64,000 nucleotides of DNA from Hyphomicrobiales bacterium. GTDB lineage: Bacteria; Pseudomonadota; Alphaproteobacteria; Rhizobiales; Xanthobacteraceae. The position numbers and the translations under genes are program-made. The stretch is taken from NCBI GenBank assembly GCA_017305555.1, contig JAFKKM010000019.1, positions 24,723 to 88,722 of the forward strand, in the 5' to 3' direction. Within the stretch, counting starts at the first letter, position 1. The number at the start of each line of letters is the position of its first letter. Of this stretch, positions 53,673 to 63,433 are shown in pieces. The notes beneath the pieces are model-generated. The model was not told the origin of the DNA, searched no databases, and saw nothing but the letters and a program-made list of their open reading frames with translations.

Positions 53673-54038
53673 ATGTCCAAGACCTCAACAGTGGCTATCG
53701 CAGTGATCGCAGCAATTCTTTCAGGCGGCGTTGCCTTTGCGCATCCGCAGATCCAAGCATCCGACCCTGCGGCCGGAGCGACTACAACGTCGCCCAAGCA
53801 GATCAGGATCACCTTTAATGAAGTAGTGATTCCGAAATTCTCTGGCATAGAGATCACGGACAAGACAGGCCGGACGATCACGATCGGAAAATCTCAAATC
53901 GATCCCGCCAACAAGAAGCTCTTGGTGGTCCCGGTGAAGGAAGAACTCTCGCCCGGAGAGTACAAGATCGACTGGCATGCCGTCTCAGACGATACCCATC
54001 GCGTCAAGGGAACCTACACCTTCAGCGTGACTCGCTGA
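53673..54038 (+). CDS. copC: CopC copper-binding protein
   Basis: 121 residues with signal peptide ending AFA; the mature protein starts HPQIQASDPAAGA, whose N-terminal His is a Cu(II) ligand. DPANKKLLVV and DWHAVSDDTHRVKGTYTF supply the other site. CopC binds Cu(II) in the periplasm and works with CopD. AGGAAG lies before the ATG, and the stop overlaps the copD start. Confidence 0.94.
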   Translation: MSKTSTVAIAVIAAILSGGVAFAHPQIQASDPAAGATTTSPKQIRITFNEVVIPKFSGIEITDKTGRTITIGKSQIDPANKKLLVVPVKEELSPGEYKIDWHAVSDDTHRVKGTYTFSVTR

Positions 54039-54970
54039 TGGTCGAGGTTGGGCTGATTCTCGCGCGGTTCCTGCACTATGCGGCAACGACGGTCCTCGCG
54101 GGATTGTCGTTCTTTCCGCTCTATGCCTACGTGGATCGCGAACCGGAAGCCTTGAGCCGCTGGCGTCGAAAGTGGTTCATGGCGACGGCCGTTGCTGTGT
54201 TGGCGAGCGGTCTGTGTTGGTTCGCGTTCGCCGCGGCCAACATGGGCGGCAACATCGGGGATCTCGTCGATGCGGAGACGCTCGGGGCGGTCGCTCGCGA
54301 CACCAGCTTCGGCATCCTGTGGATGTGGCGCATGCTCCTTGCGGCGCTCATTATTGGCCTCGCCGTATGGTGTCTTCGTTTACGAAGCACGGCCCCGCAT
54401 TGGAATCCAATGATGGCGCTTCTTGCAGGCCTTCTGCTGGTGTCGTTGGCCGGGACAGGCCACACGCAGATCGAGGAAGGGTGGAGCGGCGTCATTCACG
54501 TAATATCCGACGGCGGGCATCTTCTCGCCGCGGGCGCCTGGCTGGGAGGTCTCTTTCCGCTGGCGATCATTCTGCATCGTTCCGTGATGACAGGCGTGGT
54601 GTCGAAGAACGTCGATCAGATTTTGCTGCGGTTCTCCGTCATGGGATATGTCGCAGTTGCAACGTTGATCGGATCTGGTTTCGTCAACGGCTGGTTCCTG
54701 GTGGGTTCGTTTTCTGAGTTGCTCCACACGACATACGGCCAGCTTCTTCTCGGCAAGCTTGCCCTGTTTGGCGGAATGCTTGCGCTCGCGGTCGCCAATC
54801 GGTTCTGGCTCGTTCCGGCGATGCACAAAGGTCAAACGGATGTGGTCGATGAATCGGCTACATGGTCGGCGCGGCTGCGCACGCATGTGCTCGGAGAACT
54901 GTTCTTGGGTTGGGCCGTTCTCCTGGCCGTGAGCATCCTCGGCACGATGCAACCGGCCGCCGGGCAGTAA
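54038..54970 (+). CDS. copD: CopD inner-membrane copper protein
   Basis: 310 residues with eight hydrophobic helices. Family features: RFLHYAATTVLAGLSFFPLY in helix one, HVISDGGHLLAAGAWLGGLFPL and a long C-terminal helix pair. It is thought to carry copper across the inner membrane. The ATG overlaps the copC stop (TGATG). Confidence 0.92.
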   Translation: MVEVGLILARFLHYAATTVLAGLSFFPLYAYVDREPEALSRWRRKWFMATAVAVLASGLCWFAFAAANMGGNIGDLVDAETLGAVARDTSFGILWMWRMLLAALIIGLAVWCLRLRSTAPHWNPMMALLAGLLLVSLAGTGHTQIEEGWSGVIHVISDGGHLLAAGAWLGGLFPLAIILHRSVMTGVVSKNVDQILLRFSVMGYVAVATLIGSGFVNGWFLVGSFSELLHTTYGQLLLGKLALFGGMLALAVANRFWLVPAMHKGQTDVVDESATWSARLRTHVLGELFLGWAVLLAVSILGTMQPAAGQ

Positions 54971-55080
54971 GGATGGAGTCATGGGAGGATGATCGGCGAT
55001 GGATCAGGTGGATCAATATCCGGCGATCACACTTCGCGAGACAAGCAAAAAATTTAGACAGAACCTCGGACGACCCAAAG

Positions 55081-55102
55081 AAACGCCGTTGGTTTGGCGT
55101 TT
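55081..55102 (+). terminator. terminator-like hairpin after copD
   Basis: A 7-bp stem AAACGCC/GGCGTTT (55081-55087 with 55096-55102) with an eight-base loop. It lies about 110 bases after copD and before a convergent gene; the T-run is short, so it is a weak candidate. The rest of the 217-base gap shows no credible gene. Confidence 0.45.
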
Positions 55103-55187
55103 ACTGCGTGGTGTCATGGTTCTTCGGCATCGAGATCAAGGGCGTGGAGGTTGGTGATTGAGTGAATCACCTTCTCAAGACTTGCTG

Positions 55188-56270
55188 TTACAGCCCGATT
55201 GCCGACCGGGGCTCGTTGCTAAAGAGGCTTTCGAAAGCACCACGTACACGGAGCGATGGCTTTTCGATCAAATGCCATGAGAGTGCGGCCAGACCAAGTG
55301 CAAAAACGATGGATGCTGAAACCAAATGAATGGTGCCAATGCCGGGCGACAGCCACACGAGTGTTTGGGAAATCGGCCAGCCGACGATGTAGACCCCGTA
55401 GGACAAGTCAGTCCGATTGGAGAATTCACGAACGATAGGCAGGGGCATGCTGCCGAGGAGCAATGCTACGTACCCAGTCGCGATCGGCGACATCAAGCGT
55501 TCGCTCCCTGTGTCAAGAGTAATCCACATCAATGCTACCATCGCAATGCCGACCACCCATGAAAGCGTGATGCGGTCACGAAATACGAAGGAACCGACTC
55601 CGAGTGAGAAAGTGAACCAGAATCTGGCCACGTTGTCCGCCACCGTCGGATGCTGTTCAAACCGATAGAGCAAGAAAGCACCCGTAAGCACCCATCCGAT
55701 TGGCAACAGCCATGCGAGCCGCGTTCGTTCAAACAGGTTCAGAGCCGCGATAAGGGCCAACGCCAGATAACAAAGCAGTTCGTACTTCAGCGTCCATAAC
55801 GGCGCATTGACGATTGAAGGATGCGGATTTGCAGCGAATACCCCGGGCAGTCCTGTGCTTGCCGAACTCGATGAGGCGGTCGCGAATATGAATTTCAGGA
55901 CGTGCGTGTCCATCAGGTATTGTCGGGCTGGACAGTCCGTTACCGCGATTCCGAGCAGGACCATCAAGCCGGTGCAGGCGATTAGCCCCGGGAAAATCCG
56001 TAGCGTTCGGGCGATCATGAACTTTACCGTGCTGCCTGATCGGTCCAGGCTGGCAGCGACGGTCAGGCCGGAAAGAAAGAAGAACACATTTACGGCGTGA
56101 TCGCCGAGATTGTAGACGCTCGCTGCGGAGAAGATTTCATCGGCCTTGTTGCCGGATCGTAAGAACACGGCGTGTGAAACCACCACCGCAAGAGCTGCGA
56201 GAAGGCGCAGAAACGTGAAATTGTTCAGTTTTGGGTCAAGAATGGAGCCAACGGTAGCAGAGTTCGCCAT
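55188..56270 (-). CDS. acyltransferase-3 family membrane protein
   Basis: 360 residues with about ten helices. Family signature: NFTFLRLLAALAVVVSHAVF at the N-terminus with the conserved Arg and His, then LGDHAVNVFFFLSGLTVA and WTLKYELLCYL. These enzymes acetylate or acylate sugars of cell-surface polymers (OafA/YrhL type). It is on the opposite strand to the copper genes and may be unrelated to them, though a second acyltransferase (OpgC-like) lies 5 kb away. Confidence 0.88.
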   Translation of the reverse strand: MANSATVGSILDPKLNNFTFLRLLAALAVVVSHAVFLRSGNKADEIFSAASVYNLGDHAVNVFFFLSGLTVAASLDRSGSTVKFMIARTLRIFPGLIACTGLMVLLGIAVTDCPARQYLMDTHVLKFIFATASSSSASTGLPGVFAANPHPSIVNAPLWTLKYELLCYLALALIAALNLFERTRLAWLLPIGWVLTGAFLLYRFEQHPTVADNVARFWFTFSLGVGSFVFRDRITLSWVVGIAMVALMWITLDTGSERLMSPIATGYVALLLGSMPLPIVREFSNRTDLSYGVYIVGWPISQTLVWLSPGIGTIHLVSASIVFALGLAALSWHLIEKPSLRVRGAFESLFSNEPRSAIGL

Positions 56271-56458
56271 TCCTTCTTTCCCCTTCGAGAGGCTCGTGGA
56301 TCAATCCGGCACAAATTGGCCATGGTGGAAATGGAGTGAGCAATTCACGTGCCAGGCTGAGCATGAGATGGGCGGTTCTATCGGTCGCGAAGAGGCTTGG
56401 CAGGATCGCGCTAGAGATCTGCAATGAAAGAGAGTTTCAGATGAAGGAAAGGCCGACG

Positions 56459-56959
56459 ATGAAGTTAACCAGAGCGGACACAACCGGTGGCCCGAGCGGA
56501 ATCTCGCGACGGAACGCGCTGGGAGTTACCATCGCCATGTTGATAGCTCCAACAACTACGATCGCGGCGCAGGCACCCATTATCCGTGTTCACAAGGATC
56601 CGAATTGCGGCTGCTGTTCGGGGTGGGTGCGTCATCTCGAAGCCGCTGGATTTGGCATCACGGTTCTCGAGGAAGGCAACCTTCAGACAGTCCGAAAACG
56701 ATTGGGCGTTCCGTCCGACCTGACGGCGTGTCACACGGCAGAGGCGGGCGGGTATGTCATTGAGGGGCATGTTCCGGCCTCAGCGATTCAGCGCTTGCTG
56801 AAAGAACGCCCCGAGGCCACAGGCGTGGCGGTCCCGGGAATGCCTGCCGGATCGCCCGGCATGGAGGGTGGTACACCGGAACGATATGCCGTCGTCTTGT
56901 TTGGGCCAAAGGGGCGGCGTCCCTTCATGGAGTTTGAGGGAGCGCAATCCATCGGCTGA
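56459..56959 (+). CDS. exported DUF411 metal-binding protein
   Basis: 166 residues from the ATG at 56459 (AAGGAAAGG upstream). A Tat-like SRRNALGVTIAMLIAP signal is followed by the DUF411 core: VHKDPNCGCCSGWVRHLEAAGF, DLTACHTAEAGGYVIEGHVP and a Met/Gly-rich VPGMPAGSPGMEGG loop. DUF411 proteins accompany copper resistance genes and bind metal through the Cys and Met residues. Confidence 0.9.
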   Translation: MKLTRADTTGGPSGISRRNALGVTIAMLIAPTTTIAAQAPIIRVHKDPNCGCCSGWVRHLEAAGFGITVLEEGNLQTVRKRLGVPSDLTACHTAEAGGYVIEGHVPASAIQRLLKERPEATGVAVPGMPAGSPGMEGGTPERYAVVLFGPKGRRPFMEFEGAQSIG

Positions 56960-57064
56960 AGCGATCGGATATCGTTAACCAGCTTTGGTTGCCACGTTCA
57001 TATCGTCCCGAAGATGTGAAGGATTGCTGCTTTTCCGGCTCCGCGTGCCATGGCAAGGTAAGTT

Positions 57065-57418
57065 ATGAGCTTTCGTCGCCTCATCGGATACGTGCTGGCG
57101 ATCTTCGTGATCGCAGGGCTGGTTGCGGCCCCATTGGCTTCGCCGGTGGCTGCGATGGGGCCGTCCAGCGTCGCAATGTCCGACATGGCGTCGATGTCCG
57201 GCGATATGCCGTGTTGTCCGGACACCCAGAAGAACAAAGATTGCAAGGATTGCCCGCTGTTGGCGGTTTGCATGATTAAGAATCTGGCGGCCCGGCCCGC
57301 CGTTGAAGCGGTCGTTCTGCGTTTAGCCAAGCATCACCAGATCGCCGCCCCGGACGATGTCATGAGTGACGGGCTCAATCGTCCACCGCCCGACCATCCC
57401 CCTCGAACTCTGGTCTGA
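57065..57418 (+). CDS. Cys-rich exported small protein
   Basis: 117 residues with a signal peptide ending VAA, a Met-rich run (MSDMASMSGDMP) and four to six clustered Cys (PCCPDTQKNKDCKDCPLLAVC). The pattern suggests a periplasmic copper binder. No named family is recognised. It lies just upstream of the FixH-like/cusBA operon. Confidence 0.7.
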   Translation: MSFRRLIGYVLAIFVIAGLVAAPLASPVAAMGPSSVAMSDMASMSGDMPCCPDTQKNKDCKDCPLLAVCMIKNLAARPAVEAVVLRLAKHHQIAAPDDVMSDGLNRPPPDHPPRTLV

Positions 57419-57516
57419 TCGGCGCACCAGCGCCGTTCCATACCGCGCGGCCAAAAGCTCGCGTGGCTGATCCATGCCGTCATGCGGCAGACCAACGACG
57501 TTTGAGGATTTTGCAA

Positions 57517-57924
57517 ATGAAGTCATCTTATGCGCACGCCCTTCGGGGGGCGCTGACCGCCATTGCCGCAATCGGCATGGCCAGCACCGCAGCCTTTGCG
57601 GACATCAAGGACTACAAGTTCGAATTGGTTGATCAGGCCGTCCAGGCCGGACCCGACAAGGTGATCGCTGTCCGGCTGATCAATACCAAGACCGGAAAAC
57701 CGGTGCCGGACGCTGTGATCTTCGCCACCCGTCTCGACATGGCGCCCGACGGCATGCAGGAGATGGCCACGAAGATTGCGCAGATGCCCGGAAGCGAGCC
57801 CGGTGTCTACAGGTTCAAGGCGAACGTCAGCATGGCGGGCCGCTGGCAGTTGTCGCTCGGCGCCAAGGTGCAGGGCGAGACCGGCACCGTCGAGAACAAA
57901 CTCGTCATCACGGCCGGAAAATGA
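57517..57924 (+). CDS. FixH/YtkA-like periplasmic protein
   Basis: 135 residues from the ATG at 57517 (GAGGA upstream). A signal peptide ends AAFA, then a single beta-sandwich: VIAVRLINTKTGKPVPDAVIF, MAPDGMQEMATKIAQM, GVYRFKANVSMAGRWQLSLG. This is the YtkA/FixH-type domain linked to copper handling. Its last four bases overlap cusB (ATGA). Confidence 0.85.
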   Translation: MKSSYAHALRGALTAIAAIGMASTAAFADIKDYKFELVDQAVQAGPDKVIAVRLINTKTGKPVPDAVIFATRLDMAPDGMQEMATKIAQMPGSEPGVYRFKANVSMAGRWQLSLGAKVQGETGTVENKLVITAGK

Positions 57925-59369
57925 ACCGCGCGGTCTTGACTGGAGTTGCCGCCGCCGCGCTTGTCGCGGCGGTTGGCGGCGCATTCGTTGCCGATCGTGC
58001 GAGGCACACGACGGGCTCGATTTCCATCGCCACACGGGCAGCCGCCGCTCCCACCGGAACGCCGATCTATTATCAGGATCCCGACGGCAAGCCGTTCTAC
58101 TCCCTGACACCGAGGAAGACGCAGGACGGACGCGACTATCTTCCGGTCCCGGCTGGCGCCGACGTGAGCTTCGACGATTTTCCACACGAGGAAACGAGCA
58201 CCACGGCTTCCCACGCTGAGCATACCGATGCCAAGAGCGCAGAGCGTAAGATCAAGTATTACCGCAACCCCATGGGGCTTCCGGATACCTCGCCAGTCCC
58301 GAAAAAGGACTCGATGGGGATGGACTACATCCCGGTCTATGAGGGCGAGGATTCCGACGACGGTTCGGTGAAGCTCTCTCCGGGAAAAATCCAGCGCACG
58401 GGCGTCCAATCGGAGCCTGCAACGCGGCGCGTCGTCCGCACGCTGGTGCGTGCGCCCGGCACCATCCAACTCGACGAACGCCGCATCTCGGTGATTTCGA
58501 TGCGTGCCGAAAGCTGGGTGCAGAAAGTGGCGAACGTGACGACGGGCAGTCGCGTGCGCAAGGGCGAGCCGCTGATGGAAATCTATAGCCCGGCGGTGGC
58601 GTCTGCGGCTGCGGAATACATTTCCACGATCAATTCGCCAGCAACGAGCGGGGTAGAGCGCTACGGCCGCGGCTCGCGGCAACGGCTGATGAATCTCGAC
58701 GTCCCGGAGGCGGCGATTGCCGCCATGGATAAGACCCGAACCGTGCCGATCACGATCAACTGGACGGCCCCGCGCGACGGCATCGTGCTCGAGCGCAATG
58801 CGATCGAGGGAATGCGTGCGCAACCTGGCGACGTTCTGTTCCGTGTTGCCGACATCTCGGAAGTGTGGGCGATGATCGACGTGGCCGAGCGGGATCTGGG
58901 AGCCATCGCGGTCGGGCAGATGGTCACGATCAAGGCGCGCGGTTTTCCCGGACGCACGTTCTCGGGAAAAATCGCCGTTATCTATCCGCAGGTGAACAAG
59001 GACACCCGAACCGCGCGAGTGCGAATCGAACTCGCCAATCCGGATGGCGTCCTGCTGCCGGACATGTACGTCGATGCCGAAATCGAGATCGGCAATCCCG
59101 AACCGGTTCTGGCGATCCCCGCGAGTGCCGTGCTCGACACCGGACGTCGGCAATCCGTGCTTGTCGACAAGGGGCAGGGACGTTTTGAGCCGCGCGAGGT
59201 GAAGCTTGGCCGGCGCGGACACGATTACGTCGAGGTCCGCAAGGGACTTGCGGACGGCGAACCGGTCGTCGTGTCGGCGAACTTCCTGATCGATGCGGAG
59301 AGTAATCTGAAAGCCGCCCTGAAGGGGTACGCCGACGCTGACAAGGCTCCCTCGGGAGATCGGCCATGA
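57921..59369 (+). CDS. cusB: CusB-type RND periplasmic adaptor
   Basis: 482 residues. N-terminal membrane anchor, then two small heavy-metal-binding segments of the pattern YxNPMG..DTSPVPKKDSMGMDYIPVY (the first, near residue 45, is degenerate), and the barrel/lipoyl/helical hairpin adaptor (VQKVANVTTGSRVRKGEPL; GMRAQPGDVLFRVADISEVW). It links CusA to the outer-membrane tunnel. ATGA overlap with cusA shows one operon. Confidence 0.93.
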   Translation: MNRAVLTGVAAAALVAAVGGAFVADRARHTTGSISIATRAAAAPTGTPIYYQDPDGKPFYSLTPRKTQDGRDYLPVPAGADVSFDDFPHEETSTTASHAEHTDAKSAERKIKYYRNPMGLPDTSPVPKKDSMGMDYIPVYEGEDSDDGSVKLSPGKIQRTGVQSEPATRRVVRTLVRAPGTIQLDERRISVISMRAESWVQKVANVTTGSRVRKGEPLMEIYSPAVASAAAEYISTINSPATSGVERYGRGSRQRLMNLDVPEAAIAAMDKTRTVPITINWTAPRDGIVLERNAIEGMRAQPGDVLFRVADISEVWAMIDVAERDLGAIAVGQMVTIKARGFPGRTFSGKIAVIYPQVNKDTRTARVRIELANPDGVLLPDMYVDAEIEIGNPEPVLAIPASAVLDTGRRQSVLVDKGQGRFEPREVKLGRRGHDYVEVRKGLADGEPVVVSANFLIDAESNLKAALKGYADADKAPSGDRP

Positions 59370-62300
59370 TCGCTCGTTTGATCGCGTGGTCGGCGCGCAA
59401 CCTTCTGCTGGTGCTGTTCGGCGCGGGCTTCGCCGCCGCGGCCGGAGTTTATGCGCTCGCCCATCTGCCGCTCGACGCCATTCCGGACCTCTCCGATACC
59501 CAGGTGATCGTCTACACCGAGTATCCCGGGCAGGCGCCGCAGGTGGTCGAGGACCAGGTCACTTATCCCTTGACCACGGCGATGTTGACCGTACCGCGTT
59601 CGAAAGTAGTGCGAGGCTTCTCGTTTTTCGGCGTGTCTTTTGTATATGTCATTTTCGAGGACGGCACGGACATCTATTGGGCGCGCTCGCGTGTGCTCGA
59701 ATTTCTCAACAGCGCGGCATCGCGGCTGCCATCCGGCGTCACGCCGACCATCGGTCCGGACGCCACCGGCGTCGGCTGGGTTTATCAGTATGCCGTGGTG
59801 TCGAAGCAACTCAATCTTGCGGATACCCGGGCGATTCAGGACTGGAATCTGAAATTCGCGCTTGCCAAGGCCGAAGGCGTAGCGGAAGTCGCCAGCGTCG
59901 GCGGTTTCGTAAAGCAATACAACGTGATCCTCGATCCGCAACGCATGCGTGACCGCGGCATCACGATGCAGATGATGCGTGACGCGATCCGCGCCAGCAA
60001 TGCCGACGTCGGTGGCCGCACCGTCGAGCTTGCGGAAACCGAGTATGTCATCCGCGGCAAGGGTTACCTGAAAGACATCAACGATCTCGGTAACATCGTT
60101 CTGAAGACGAGCAACGGCACCCCGGTGCTGCTCAAGGACGTCGCGCGAGTTGAACTCGGGCCGGACGAGCGGCGCGGCATCACCGAATTGAACGGCGAGG
60201 GGGAGGTTGCGAGCGGCATCATCCTGCAGCGGTTCGGCGTCAATGCACTCGATGTGATCAATAACGTCAAGAAACGCTTCAAGGAAATCGCGACAAGCTT
60301 GCCGAAATGGGTCGAGATCGTTCCCGTTTATGACCGTTCGACCCTGATCAACGCGGCCGTCTCCACCTTGAAGCATACGCTCCTGGAAGAGAGCGCCGTG
60401 GTGGCGCTGGTTTGCATCATCTTCCTGTTGCACGTCCGTAGCGCTTTGGTGGCTATCCTGATGCTCCCCGTCGGGGTTCTGATGGCATTCGGCGCGATGA
60501 AACTGCTCGGCATCGGCTCCAACATCATGTCGCTCGGCGGCATTGCGATCGCCATCGGCGCCATGGTGGATGCTGCCATCGTCATGATCGAGAATGCGCA
60601 CAAGCACCTCGAACGCGCCGAACCGGGGCGCACCCGGATCGGTATCCTGATCGACGCAGCCTCTGAAGTCGGCCCGGCGCTATTCTTCAGCCTTCTGATC
60701 ATCACCGTGTCGTTCATGCCGATCTTCACGCTGGAATCCCAGGAGGGCCGGATGTTCAGCCCGCTGGCGTTCACCAAGACGTTCTCGATGGCGGCGGCGG
60801 CCTTGCTATCGGTGACGCTGGTGCCCGCGCTGATGGTGATCTTCGTGCGCGGCAAGATCATTCCGGAACACAAGAATCCGATCAACCGCTTCCTGATCTG
60901 GATCTATCGACCGGTGATCCACGGCGTGCTGCGCGCCAAAACGGTGGTGATTCTGCTCGCGCTCGTCGTTCTGGGCGTCACGGTCTGGCCCGCGCGGCAA
61001 CTTGGCACGGAATTCATGCCGAACCTCAACGAAGGGACGCTGCTCTACATGCCGACGACGTTGCCGGGCATCTCGGTGACCAAGGCGGCAGAATTGTTGC
61101 AGATGCAGGACCGCATCATCCGCTCGTTTCCGGAGGTTGAATCGGTGTTCGGCAAGGCGGGCCGCGCCTCCACCGCGACCGACCCGGCGCCCTCGGAAAT
61201 GTTCGAAACCGTCATCAATCTCAAACCCAAGGAACAATGGCCCTCCGGCGTCACGATCGACAGTCTGATCGCGAAGATGGACAAGGCGTTGCAGTTTCCG
61301 GGCGTCTCCAATGCCTGGACCATGCCGATCAAGGCCCGCATCGACATGCTGTCGACGGGAATCCGCACGCCGGTCGGCGTCAAGGTCATCGGCACCGATC
61401 TGGTGGAGATCGACAAGCTGGCCAAGCAGGTCGAGCAGGTCTTGAAGGCGGTGCCGGGCACTTCGTCGGCTTACGCCGAGCGGGCCATCGGCGGATATTA
61501 CCTCGATATCACCCCGGATCGCGAAGCGCTCGCGCGCTATGGAATCCTGATCCAGGATGTGCAGGACGTCATCGCCACCGCGCTCGGCGGGCAAACGGTG
61601 ACCACGACCATCGAGGGCCGTCAACGCTTCACAGTCAACATGCGCTATCCGCGCGATCTGCGTGGCGATCCACGTAGCATCGCGCAGGATGTCCTCGTGC
61701 CGATGCCGAAAGGGGGCGCCGTGCCGCTCGGCGAAGTCGCCAAGGTGTCGCTGTCACGCGGCCCGACCTCGATCCGCACAGAGAACGGCCAACTGGCGAC
61801 CTATGTCTACGTTGACATCCGTGATCGCGATCTCGGCGGCTACGTCGCTGACGCCCAGCAGGCGGTCAAAGCCAGCATTCAGTTTCCGCCGGGATACTAC
61901 GTCGTGTGGAGTGGCCAGTACGAGTATCTCGAGCGGGCGACCGCACGCCTGAAGGTCGTCATCCCGGTCACGCTGCTGATCATTTTCCTGCTGCTGTACC
62001 TGAACTTCCGCTCGATCACCGAAACCCTGATCGTCATGCTATCGTTGCCGTTCGCGCTGGTCGGCGGACTGTGGCTGATGTGGTGGCTGGGGTTCAACCT
62101 GTCGGTCGCGGTCGCCGTCGGCTTTATCGCGCTTGCAGGTGTTGCGGCCGAGACCGGCGTTGTCATGCTGATCTATCTCAATCACGCGTTCGAGGAGATC
62201 AAGCTTCAATGCACGCTGAAGAACCGGAAGGTCTCTCGCCGCGACCTGTACGACGCGATTATGGAAGGCGCGGTCGAACGGGTGCGGCCGAAGATGATGA

Positions 62301-62557
62301 CCGTGGTCGCGATCATGGCGGGCCTGCTGCCGATCATGTGGAGTACGGGAACGGGCTCGGAAATCATGCAACGGATTGCGGTGCCGATGATCGGCGGCAT
62401 GATCTCCTCGACATTGCTGACGCTGATCGTGATCCCGGCGATCTTCGGCTTGGTCAAAGGCATCGGACTGCCCAGCGGTGAGGGCCAACAGCGATCCGGA
62501 ACGATAACGGCTTCTACGATAGCCGCGCCACCGCGCGTTACCGAACCAACTGAATGA
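59366..62557 (+). CDS. cusA: CusA-type heavy-metal RND efflux pump
   Basis: 1063 residues with twelve membrane helices and two large periplasmic loops. The heavy-metal subfamily motif GAMVDAAIVMIENAHKHLE in helix four supplies the proton-relay acids. DLSDTQVIVYTEYPGQAPQ and ETGVVMLIYLNHAFEE are typical of CusA. It drives Cu(I)/Ag(I) out across the envelope using the proton gradient. The porter-domain Met cluster suits copper or silver rather than zinc or cobalt, but this is inferred mainly from context. Confidence 0.95.
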   Translation: MIARLIAWSARNLLLVLFGAGFAAAAGVYALAHLPLDAIPDLSDTQVIVYTEYPGQAPQVVEDQVTYPLTTAMLTVPRSKVVRGFSFFGVSFVYVIFEDGTDIYWARSRVLEFLNSAASRLPSGVTPTIGPDATGVGWVYQYAVVSKQLNLADTRAIQDWNLKFALAKAEGVAEVASVGGFVKQYNVILDPQRMRDRGITMQMMRDAIRASNADVGGRTVELAETEYVIRGKGYLKDINDLGNIVLKTSNGTPVLLKDVARVELGPDERRGITELNGEGEVASGIILQRFGVNALDVINNVKKRFKEIATSLPKWVEIVPVYDRSTLINAAVSTLKHTLLEESAVVALVCIIFLLHVRSALVAILMLPVGVLMAFGAMKLLGIGSNIMSLGGIAIAIGAMVDAAIVMIENAHKHLERAEPGRTRIGILIDAASEVGPALFFSLLIITVSFMPIFTLESQEGRMFSPLAFTKTFSMAAAALLSVTLVPALMVIFVRGKIIPEHKNPINRFLIWIYRPVIHGVLRAKTVVILLALVVLGVTVWPARQLGTEFMPNLNEGTLLYMPTTLPGISVTKAAELLQMQDRIIRSFPEVESVFGKAGRASTATDPAPSEMFETVINLKPKEQWPSGVTIDSLIAKMDKALQFPGVSNAWTMPIKARIDMLSTGIRTPVGVKVIGTDLVEIDKLAKQVEQVLKAVPGTSSAYAERAIGGYYLDITPDREALARYGILIQDVQDVIATALGGQTVTTTIEGRQRFTVNMRYPRDLRGDPRSIAQDVLVPMPKGGAVPLGEVAKVSLSRGPTSIRTENGQLATYVYVDIRDRDLGGYVADAQQAVKASIQFPPGYYVVWSGQYEYLERATARLKVVIPVTLLIIFLLLYLNFRSITETLIVMLSLPFALVGGLWLMWWLGFNLSVAVAVGFIALAGVAAETGVVMLIYLNHAFEEIKLQCTLKNRKVSRRDLYDAIMEGAVERVRPKMMTVVAIMAGLLPIMWSTGTGSEIMQRIAVPMIGGMISSTLLTLIVIPAIFGLVKGIGLPSGEGQQRSGTITASTIAAPPRVTEPTE

Positions 62558-62565
62558 GGCGAGCC

Positions 62566-62706
62566 ATGATGAATGGAATGGATGGAATGTCGACAATGAT
62601 GACGGGGATGGGTCTCATCTGGCTGTTGGTGGTCGTCGTGCTCGTGTTGTCGGCGGCCGCACTCGTCAAGTACCTGTTCTTCGGATCAAAGGGAGGTCAG
62701 CGATGA
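62566..62706 (+). CDS. 46-residue Met-rich single-helix membrane protein
   Basis: Starts eight bases after cusA with GGCGAG upstream. Residues 1-16 are MMNGMDGMSTMMTGMG, with eight Met, then one hydrophobic helix (LIWLLVVVVLVLSAAALV) and a short KYLFFGSKGGQR tail. Its stop overlaps the next cytochrome gene (ATGA), so it is clearly translated with the operon. It may be an accessory subunit offering Cu(I) to CusA. No named family. Confidence 0.75.
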   Translation: MMNGMDGMSTMMTGMGLIWLLVVVVLVLSAAALVKYLFFGSKGGQR

Positions 62707-63407
62707 AACGAGATTTGATCATCGTGTTGTTGACTGTCAGTTTCATGACGCCGTCCTTGGCCCAGTCGGGAGACGTTACTCGCGGTCAACAGAACTTCCG
62801 GGCTTGTGCTGCATGCCATTCCCTCGAACCCGATCGCAACATGACAGGCCCCAGCCTGGCCGGGCTCTGGGGGCGGAAGGCGGGTACCTTGCCGAGTTTT
62901 GATCGCTATTCCGACGCGCTGAAGTCGTCGGGAATCCTCTGGAACGACCAGACGCTCGATCAATGGTTGACCGATCCGGAGCGCATGGTCCCGGACAACG
63001 CCATGCCGTTCGAGGGCATCAAGAATAACGGTGCGCGTGCCGACCTGTTGGCGTTCCTCAAACAGGCAACGAATCCGGGAGCCGCGCCGAAACAAACGGG
63101 CCAAGCACAGATGAAAGGGATGGGCGGCATGATGGGCGGCGGCCACGACCCCAATCTCAAGAAGATCGAACCCGCCAAACAGGTGAGGGCGATCACTTAT
63201 TGCCATGACACGTATCGCGTGACGACGGCGGACGGCAAGACGCGCGCATTCTGGGAACGCAATCTGCGCTTCAAGACGGATTCCAGTAAGGACGGACCCG
63301 AAGCAGGTGCCCCCGCCATCATGCCCGCAGGCATGATGGGTGATCGTGCATCTGTAATCTTTGCTTCGCCCGACGAGATCGGCCGAACCATCAAAACCCA
63401 ATGTTAG
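62703..63407 (+). CDS. c-type cytochrome with C-terminal metal-binding extension
   Basis: 234 residues with a signal peptide ending SLAQ. A class-I cytochrome c domain has CAACH near residue 35, GPSLAGLWGRKAG and axial Met in DNAMPFEG. After residue 125 comes a Met/Gly-rich bridge (MKGMGGMMGGGHDP) and an unrecognised domain with a CHDTYRV motif, ending in Cys. It may take electrons from copper oxidation or hold copper. Overlaps its upstream neighbour. Confidence 0.87.
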   Translation: MKRDLIIVLLTVSFMTPSLAQSGDVTRGQQNFRACAACHSLEPDRNMTGPSLAGLWGRKAGTLPSFDRYSDALKSSGILWNDQTLDQWLTDPERMVPDNAMPFEGIKNNGARADLLAFLKQATNPGAAPKQTGQAQMKGMGGMMGGGHDPNLKKIEPAKQVRAITYCHDTYRVTTADGKTRAFWERNLRFKTDSSKDGPEAGAPAIMPAGMMGDRASVIFASPDEIGRTIKTQC

Positions 63408-63433
63408 AATCAGCGGATCAGGAATCTTGTTCG

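Noticed and set aside
54862..55161. Plus frame of 99 codons running past the copD end, and a 52-codon frame near 55000.
   Set aside because: The first half is copD out of frame; the remaining tails overlap a terminator-like hairpin and show no conserved pattern I recognise.
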